The notes under the pieces: model-generated
What the model saw: only the letters and a program-made list of their open reading frames with translations
What the model was told of the DNA's origin: nothing
Databases searched by the model: none
Position numbers and translations under genes: made by a program
Shown: piece by piece, positions 5,816 to 10,627 of the stretch
Layout: the number at the start of each line of letters is the position of its first letter
Numbering within the stretch: position 1 is the stretch's first letter
Assembly (NCBI GenBank): GCA_009693225.1
Contig: SHXP01000063.1
Coordinates: 1-10,627, forward strand
DNA length: 10,627 nt
Reading direction: 5' to 3'
Source of the DNA: Limnohabitans sp.
GTDB lineage: Bacteria; Pseudomonadota; Gammaproteobacteria; Burkholderiales; Burkholderiaceae_C

Positions 5816-7480
5816 ATGACCGATTTTTCTGTCAATTACCAGACCAGCCCCGAACACTACCGCCACTGGTCTTACCGGGTCGAAGGCGATATCGCCACAC
5901 TGTCGCTGGATATCCAGGAAGACGGCGGCATTCTGCCCGGCTACAAACTCAAACTCAATTCCTACGACCTGGGCGTGGACATAGAGCTGAACGACGCGGT
6001 GCAGCGTTTGCGCTTCGAGCATCCCGAAGTGAAAACCGTGGTCGTCACCAGTTTGAAAGACCGGATTTTTTGCTCTGGCGCCAACATTTTCATGCTGGGT
6101 TTGTCCACGCATGCGTGGAAAGTCAACTTTTGCAAATTCACCAACGAAACCCGCAACGGCCTGGAAGACAGCAGCCGCCACGGCGGTTTGAAGTTTTTGG
6201 CCGCCGTCAATGGTGCCTGTGCCGGCGGCGGTTACGAGCTGGCCTTGGCCTGCGACGAGATACTGCTGGTCGATGACCGTTCCAGCACCGTGTCACTGCC
6301 CGAGGTGCCATTGCTGGGCGTGTTGCCCGGCACCGGCGGTTTGACCCGCATCACCGACAAGCGCCATGTGCGCCACGACCACGCCGATGTGTTTTGCACC
6401 AGTGTTGAAGGCGTGCGCGGCCAGCGTGCTGTCGATTGGCGGCTGGTGGACGCGATTGCCAAGCCGGCGCAATTCGCTGCCGCCGTGACTCAGCGTGCTG
6501 CCAAGCTTTGCGCGCAAAGCCGGCGCGCCGGCGCGGTCGCCAAAGACCAGGGCGTGAAGCTGAACCCCTTGAAAAAAACCGTGACCGCCGACAGCCTGCA
6601 CTACACCTGTGTGAAGGTGGACATAGACCGCGAGAAACGCACAGCCACCCTTTGCGTGTCAGCGCCTGCGGGCAAGGTTCTGACCAGCATCGCTGAGATA
6701 CAAGCCGCCGGTGACAGCTGGTACCCGCTGCAAATGGCGCGCGAACTTAACGATGCGATTCTGAGTTTGCGTACCAATGAACTCGATATCGGCACCTGGC
6801 TGCTGCGCACACAAGGCGACGCGAAGCTGGCGCTGCAATCCGACGCCGTGCTGGTGCATCACCAGGACCACTGGCTGGTGAACGAAACCCTAGGCTTGCT
6901 GCGTCGCACGCTGGCGCGCCTGGACGTGTCTTCGCGCTCGCTGTTTGCCTTGATCGACGAAGGCTCGTGTTTTGCAGGCATGCTGGCCGAGCTGGCGTTT
7001 GCCGCCGACCGCGCCTATATGCTGGCCTTGCCGGATACGCCCGACACCGCGCCGCATATTGCCATCAGCGAGATGAACCTGGGTCATTTCCCCATGGTCA
7101 ACCGGCAGTCACGCTTACAGCGCCGGTTTTACGAAGAGACCGCCCCGTTGGAAGCCGTGCGTGCCGTGCTTGGTCAGATGTTGGACGCGGGCACGGCGAT
7201 GTCACTGGGGCTGGTCACCGCCGCACCCGACGACATCGACTGGGCGGATGAAATCCGCATCGCCATCGAAGAACGCGCGGCCATGTCGCCGGACTCGCTG
7301 ACCGGCCTGGAGGCCAACTTGCGTTTCAGCCAGAAAGAGTCGATGGAGACGCGCATCTTCGGCCGCTTGTCGGCCTGGCAGAACTGGATATTCAACCGGC
7401 CGAACGCGGTCGGCGACAAAGGCGCATTGAAGGTGTATGGCAAAGGCGAGAAAGCCGCTTTTGACATGAACCGCGTCTGA
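5816..7480 (+). CDS. boxC: Benzoyl-CoA-dihydrodiol lyase / 2,3-epoxybenzoyl-CoA dihydrolase
   Basis: A 554-residue crotonase-superfamily enzyme, close to the usual BoxC length. It takes the 2,3-epoxide made by BoxAB, opens the ring hydrolytically and yields 3,4-dehydroadipyl-CoA semialdehyde and formate. Visible elements are the N-terminal crotonase core with FCSGANIFML (85-94, oxyanion-hole region), NGACAGGGYELALACDEI (132-149) and LPEVPLLGVLPGTGGLTR (161-178). A second, degenerate crotonase-like half follows with FALIDEGSCFAGMLAELAFAADRAYM, and the protein ends with the BoxC-type tail SAWQNWIFNRPNAVG and AAFDMNRV. It is soluble with no signal peptide. It is the first gene of the boxCBA run, behind the operators, and boxB follows after 67 bases. 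Confidence 0.96.
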   Translation: MTDFSVNYQTSPEHYRHWSYRVEGDIATLSLDIQEDGGILPGYKLKLNSYDLGVDIELNDAVQRLRFEHPEVKTVVVTSLKDRIFCSGANIFMLGLSTHAWKVNFCKFTNETRNGLEDSSRHGGLKFLAAVNGACAGGGYELALACDEILLVDDRSSTVSLPEVPLLGVLPGTGGLTRITDKRHVRHDHADVFCTSVEGVRGQRAVDWRLVDAIAKPAQFAAAVTQRAAKLCAQSRRAGAVAKDQGVKLNPLKKTVTADSLHYTCVKVDIDREKRTATLCVSAPAGKVLTSIAEIQAAGDSWYPLQMARELNDAILSLRTNELDIGTWLLRTQGDAKLALQSDAVLVHHQDHWLVNETLGLLRRTLARLDVSSRSLFALIDEGSCFAGMLAELAFAADRAYMLALPDTPDTAPHIAISEMNLGHFPMVNRQSRLQRRFYEETAPLEAVRAVLGQMLDAGTAMSLGLVTAAPDDIDWADEIRIAIEERAAMSPDSLTGLEANLRFSQKESMETRIFGRLSAWQNWIFNRPNAVGDKGALKVYGKGEKAAFDMNRV

Positions 7481-7547
7481 TTCTTTGGTTTCAGATACCC
7501 ATTCATTTCTCTCACAAAGTAATTCATTTAAAACCCCGGAGTCCCTC
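7481..7547 (+). other. boxC-boxB spacer with a short direct repeat
   Basis: This 67-base spacer is noticeably AT-rich compared with the genes around it. It holds two copies of ATTCATTT (7501-7508 and 7522-7529), 21 bases apart. No TGCA site and no terminator hairpin is visible, so boxB is probably transcribed together with boxC. A T- and A-rich leader like this may simply keep the boxB ribosome-binding site unstructured. Confidence 0.4.
7538..7541 (+). promoter_or_regulatory. Ribosome-binding site of boxB
   Basis: GGAG, six bases before the ATG at 7548. It supports this start over a TTG at 7485 in the same frame, whose 21 extra residues are not like BoxB. Confidence 0.7.
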
Positions 7548-8975
7548 ATGTCAACCATCAGCTACAGCGAAAAAATTCCTAACAACGTGGACCTGGGAGG
7601 CGACCGCACCTTGCAGCGCGCCCTGGAACAGTGGCAGCCCAATTTCATCAACTGGTGGGACGACATGGGCCCCGAAGGCACCACCGACAACGAGGTGTAT
7701 TTGCGCACCGCCGTCAGCGTCGACCCGCAAGGCTGGGCGCAGTTCGGCCATGTGAAGATGCGCGACTACCGCTGGGGCATCTTCTTGAACCACGGCGAGG
7801 CAGACCGCACCATTCATTTCGGTGACCACAAAGGCGAGAAAGCCTGGCAGGACGTGCCCGGCGAACACCGCGCCAATTTGCGCCGCATCATCGTCACCCA
7901 AGGCGACACCGAACCGGCTTCAGTCGAGCAGCAACGCCACCTCGGCCTGACTGCGCCGAGCATGTACGACTTGCGCAACCTGTTTCAGATCAATGTGGAA
8001 GAAGGCCGCCACCTGTGGGCCATGGTTTATTTGCTGCACAAACATTTCGGCCGCGACGGCCGCGAAGAAGCCGAAGCCTTGTTGGAGCGCCGCAGCGGCC
8101 AGGAAGACAACCCGCGCATTCTGCAAGCCTTCAACGAAGAGACGCCCGACTGGCTGAGTTTTTTCATGTTCACTTATTTCACCGACCGCGACGGCAAGTT
8201 CCAGTTGTGCGCACTCGCTGAAAGCAGTTTCGATTCACTGGCGCGCACCACCAAGTTCATGCTGACCGAGGAGGCGCACCACATGTTTGTCGGTGAGTCC
8301 GGCATCAGCCGCATCATCCAGCGCACCTGCGCGGCGATGAATGAACTCAAAACCGACGATGCCGGCAAACTGCGCGCGGCAGGCGTGATCGATCTGCCGA
8401 CCTTGCAGCGTTATTTGAATTTCCACTTCAGCGTGACCATCGATTTGTTCGGTGCAGACGAGTCCAGCAACGCGGCCACGTTTTATTCCACCGGCATCAA
8501 AGGCCGTTATGAAGAAACCAAGCGCGACGACGACCATGTGTTGCGCGGCCAGACCTATAAGGTGTTGAACGTGGTCAACGGTCAGTTGCAGGAAAAAGAA
8601 GTGCCCATGCTCAACGCGCTGAACGAAGTGCTGCGCGACGACTTCATCAAGGACTCGGTCGGCGGCGTCGAGCGCTGGAACCGGGTCATCGACAAAGCCG
8701 GTTTGCCGCACCGCCTGAGCGTGCCGCACAAAGCGTTTCACCGCAACATCGGCGCATTGTCCGGCGCCAAAGTGTCGCCCGACGGCCGCGTGGTGTCCGA
8801 GCAGGAATGGAGTGCCAAGGTCGGCGAATGGCTGCCCACCGCAGAGGACCGCGCCTTTGTGCAAAGCCTGATGGGCCGCGTGGTCGAGCCCAGCAAATTC
8901 GCCAACTGGATTGCGCCGCCCGCCATCGGCATCAACCGCCAACCGGTGGATTTCGAGTACGTGCGTTTCAACTGA
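7548..8975 (+). CDS. boxB: Benzoyl-CoA 2,3-epoxidase, diiron oxygenase subunit
   Basis: A 475-residue soluble diiron monooxygenase that inserts one oxygen atom into benzoyl-CoA to give the 2,3-epoxide, using electrons from BoxA. The ferritin-like diiron site can be read: Glu122, the ExxH motif Glu152/His155 in VEEGRHLWAM, Asp213 in FTDRDG, and a second ExxH Glu242/His245 in LTEEAHHMF. These match the ligand pattern I recall for the Azoarcus evansii BoxB structure, shifted by two residues. The start MSTISYSEKIPNNVDLGGDR and the end QPVDFEYVRFN are characteristic, and the length is normal, so the gene looks intact. It follows boxC by 67 bases and precedes boxA by six, consistent with one operon. 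Confidence 0.97.
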   Translation: MSTISYSEKIPNNVDLGGDRTLQRALEQWQPNFINWWDDMGPEGTTDNEVYLRTAVSVDPQGWAQFGHVKMRDYRWGIFLNHGEADRTIHFGDHKGEKAWQDVPGEHRANLRRIIVTQGDTEPASVEQQRHLGLTAPSMYDLRNLFQINVEEGRHLWAMVYLLHKHFGRDGREEAEALLERRSGQEDNPRILQAFNEETPDWLSFFMFTYFTDRDGKFQLCALAESSFDSLARTTKFMLTEEAHHMFVGESGISRIIQRTCAAMNELKTDDAGKLRAAGVIDLPTLQRYLNFHFSVTIDLFGADESSNAATFYSTGIKGRYEETKRDDDHVLRGQTYKVLNVVNGQLQEKEVPMLNALNEVLRDDFIKDSVGGVERWNRVIDKAGLPHRLSVPHKAFHRNIGALSGAKVSPDGRVVSEQEWSAKVGEWLPTAEDRAFVQSLMGRVVEPSKFANWIAPPAIGINRQPVDFEYVRFN

Positions 8976-8981
8976 TCCACC

Positions 8982-10247
8982 ATGAGCACTGACACCGCCG
9001 AGCTGTTGCAACAGCACGTGATCGACCCCGAGGTGTGCATACGTTGCAACACCTGCGAAGCGGCATGCCCAGTCGGCGCAGTCACGCATGATAGCCGCAA
9101 CTACGTTGTCGACCCGGACAAGTGCAACCACTGCATGGCTTGCGTTCCGCCGTGCCCGACAGGTTCGATTGACCATTGGTTGCCGGTGTTGCGCAGCAAG
9201 GCGTATACGCTGGAAGAGCAGTTGTCCTGGGACGAGTTGCCCACCGCGCAAAGCCTGGATGCATTGCCACCCACACCACAGGTGTCCGGCAGCACCGCGT
9301 TTGAACCCCTGGCCACCTCGGTGCCAGCCGCCGCCGGTGTGCCTGTGTTCAACACCGCCGCCATGGGCGCCTCCGTGCCGCCTTGGTCGGCTGCGCACCC
9401 GTACATGAATTTGCATGGTCCCAAGTCGCTGGCCACGGCGACCGTGGTCGGCAATATGCAAGTGAATGAAGCAGGCACCGACAACGAGACGCACCACATC
9501 GTGCTGGACTTCGGCAGCATGCCGTTTCCGGTGCTCGAAGGTCAATCCATAGGCATCGTGCCGCCCGGCGTGGATGCCTATGGAAAGCCGCACCACGCGC
9601 GTCAATATTCTGTCGCCAGCCCGCGCAACGGTGAGCGTCCCGGCTACCACAACCTGTCGCTCACCATCAAACGCGTGGTGCAGGACCACCAGGGCAAAGC
9701 AGTGTGCGGCGTGGCATCCAACTATTTGTGTGATCTGAAAACCGGCGACAGCGTGCAAGTCATCGGGCCGTTCGGCAGCAGCTTTTTGATGCCCAACCAC
9801 CCCGGCAGCCACATCGTGATGATTTGCACCGGCACCGGCAGTGCGCCCATGCGCGGCATGACCGAGTGGCGCAGACGCCTCAAAGCCAGCGGCAAATTTG
9901 AAGGCGGCAAGCTGATGCTGTTTTTCGGCGCACGCACCCAGCAGGAATTGCCTTACTTCGGGCCACTGCAAAAACTGCCCAAAGATTTCATCGATATTCA
10001 CTTTGCGTTTTCACGCACACCCGGACAACCCAAGCGCTATGTGCAGGATGCGATGCGCGACGCCTCTGCTGAACTGGCGGTGTTGTTGCAAGACCCGCAA
10101 ACGCATGTTTATGTCTGCGGTTTAAAGAGCATGGAAAAGGGCGTGTTGCAGGCTTTGCACGACATTGCCATAGGCGCAGGGTTGGATTGGGCCGCGCTGG
10201 CTTCGACCTTGAAGCAAGAGGGCAGGTTGCAGTTGGAGACGTATTGA
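8982..10247 (+). CDS. boxA: Benzoyl-CoA 2,3-epoxidase, NADPH reductase subunit
   Basis: A 421-residue Fe-S flavoprotein that carries electrons from NADPH to the BoxB diiron centre. The N-terminal ferredoxin domain has two 4Fe-4S motifs: Cys19, 22, 25, 29 and Cys48, 51, 54, 58, each CxxCxxCxxxCP. A Pro/Ala-rich linker (about 90-150) leads to a ferredoxin-NADP reductase module: FAD-binding RQYS (207-210), phosphate-binding GVASNYLCDL (243-252), NADP-binding CTGTGSAPMRG (282-292), and the C-terminal VYVCGLKSMEKGV (376-388). The ATG is six bases after the boxB stop with no Shine-Dalgarno sequence, so translation probably depends on ribosomes finishing boxB. It is the last box gene here; the next gene is convergent. 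Confidence 0.97.
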   Translation: MSTDTAELLQQHVIDPEVCIRCNTCEAACPVGAVTHDSRNYVVDPDKCNHCMACVPPCPTGSIDHWLPVLRSKAYTLEEQLSWDELPTAQSLDALPPTPQVSGSTAFEPLATSVPAAAGVPVFNTAAMGASVPPWSAAHPYMNLHGPKSLATATVVGNMQVNEAGTDNETHHIVLDFGSMPFPVLEGQSIGIVPPGVDAYGKPHHARQYSVASPRNGERPGYHNLSLTIKRVVQDHQGKAVCGVASNYLCDLKTGDSVQVIGPFGSSFLMPNHPGSHIVMICTGTGSAPMRGMTEWRRRLKASGKFEGGKLMLFFGARTQQELPYFGPLQKLPKDFIDIHFAFSRTPGQPKRYVQDAMRDASAELAVLLQDPQTHVYVCGLKSMEKGVLQALHDIAIGAGLDWAALASTLKQEGRLQLETY

Positions 10248-10287
10248 GAGGCTCGGACAACAGATTCATGCGTTGTTGCAGAGCGTA

Positions 10288-10307
10288 AGAAAATCAGGTT
10301 TTCTGAT
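10288..10307. terminator. Possible bidirectional terminator hairpin
   Basis: Two overlapping short inverted repeats lie between the convergent boxA and ybaK-like genes: AGAAAA/TTTTCT (10288-10293 and 10299-10304, loop TCAGG) and ATCAG/CTGAT (10293-10297 and 10303-10307). The stems are short, AT-rich and lack a following T tract, so this would be a weak terminator at best. It is the only hairpin candidate in this 62-base gap. Confidence 0.25.
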
Positions 10308-10309
10308 GC

Positions 10310-10627
10310 CTATCCTGCCTGGCAATCTGCTGCTGCCTCCTGACACATATCCACCCACTCCCCCTGCGTCACCTGCGCCAGCAAGTCCACGGATATACGC
10401 ATCGCGCTGTTGACCGAGCCCGCTGCGGGTAACACTTCGTCATAGGCTTTCAAAGACACGTCCAAATAAATGGGCAATGGCTGCGCCAGCCCGAACGGGC
10501 AGACGCCGCCCACCGGGTGGCCGGTGATGTCAGCCACCACCTCGGGCGACAGCATCTTGCCCTTGCCCAGGGCGTTTTTGAATTTTAGGTTGTCTATGCG
10601 CGCGTCGCCACGCGCCACCACCAGCAC
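10310..10627 (-). CDS. YbaK/prolyl-tRNA-editing domain protein, C-terminal part
   Basis: The last 105 residues of a YbaK/ProX-type aminoacyl-tRNA deacylase, a small free-standing editing enzyme that removes a wrong amino acid from tRNA. The 5' end is beyond the right edge, so the GTG at the border should not be read as its start. Family features are VVARGDARIDNLKFKNALGK, followed by TGHPVGGVCPFGL and LPIYLDVSLKAYDEVLPAAGS, with the GHPVGGVCPFG substrate loop intact. The exact subtype (Cys-tRNA-Pro, Ala-tRNA-Pro or other) cannot be told from this part. It runs towards boxA and marks the right boundary of the box cluster. Confidence 0.88.
   Translation of the reverse strand: MLVVARGDARIDNLKFKNALGKGKMLSPEVVADITGHPVGGVCPFGLAQPLPIYLDVSLKAYDEVLPAAGSVNSAMRISVDLLAQVTQGEWVDMCQEAAADCQAG

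Noticed and set aside
8235..10001. A 588-codon open frame on the minus strand opposite boxB and boxA
   Set aside because: It lies antisense to two clearly conserved genes, is rich in His, Ala, Gly and Val as expected for a mirror of GC-rich codons, and has no family-like motif or good start.
1..10627. Insertion sequences, CRISPR arrays, prophage genes or tRNA genes
   Set aside because: I saw no transposase-like protein, regularly spaced repeats, phage-like proteins or tRNA-like sequence on either strand.

Overview
The window looks like chromosomal DNA of a betaproteobacterium, most likely Burkholderiales and probably Comamonadaceae-like. It is GC-rich. It carries a DUF3460 gene directly ahead of scpA, a divergent metG/apbC pair, and a complete boxR-boxC-boxB-boxA set for aerobic benzoyl-CoA breakdown. 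The genus is inferred from gene content and protein style, not proven.

Left part, minus strand (1-3638): reading in the direction of transcription, metG (methionyl-tRNA synthetase), a MocA/MobA-like nucleotidyltransferase, a decayed STAS-domain remnant of a SulP anion transporter, a DUF3460 gene, and the 5' part of scpA, which runs off the left edge. scpA starts with a GTG that overlaps the DUF3460 stop codon.

Middle (3639-4908): a 178-base divergent spacer, then apbC/mrp on the plus strand, coding for an Fe-S cluster carrier P-loop ATPase.

Right part, plus strand (4944-10247): the catabolic block. boxR codes for a transcription factor that fuses an XRE-type helix-turn-helix to a shikimate-kinase-like domain. 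boxC codes for the ring-opening crotonase-fold enzyme, boxB for the diiron benzoyl-CoA epoxidase, and boxA for its Fe-S/FAD NADPH reductase. BoxA passes electrons to BoxB, which forms the 2,3-epoxide of benzoyl-CoA, and BoxC opens the ring and releases formate. BoxR most likely senses benzoyl-CoA and represses the block. Three TGCA-N6-TGCA sites, the half-site arrangement known for the related regulator BzdR, lie exactly where this predicts: one just before the boxR start codon and two between boxR and boxC. Two of the three overlap a candidate -10 element in the same register.

A partial YbaK-type aminoacyl-tRNA deacylase gene, convergent with boxA, enters from the right edge. Neither the benzoate-CoA ligase nor the semialdehyde dehydrogenase (BoxD) of the pathway is in this window. 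I see no insertion sequence, CRISPR array, tRNA or rRNA. The box pathway is already described; the less ordinary points are the operator layout, the possible leaderless boxR transcript, the dead kinase domain of BoxR, and the SulP remnant.
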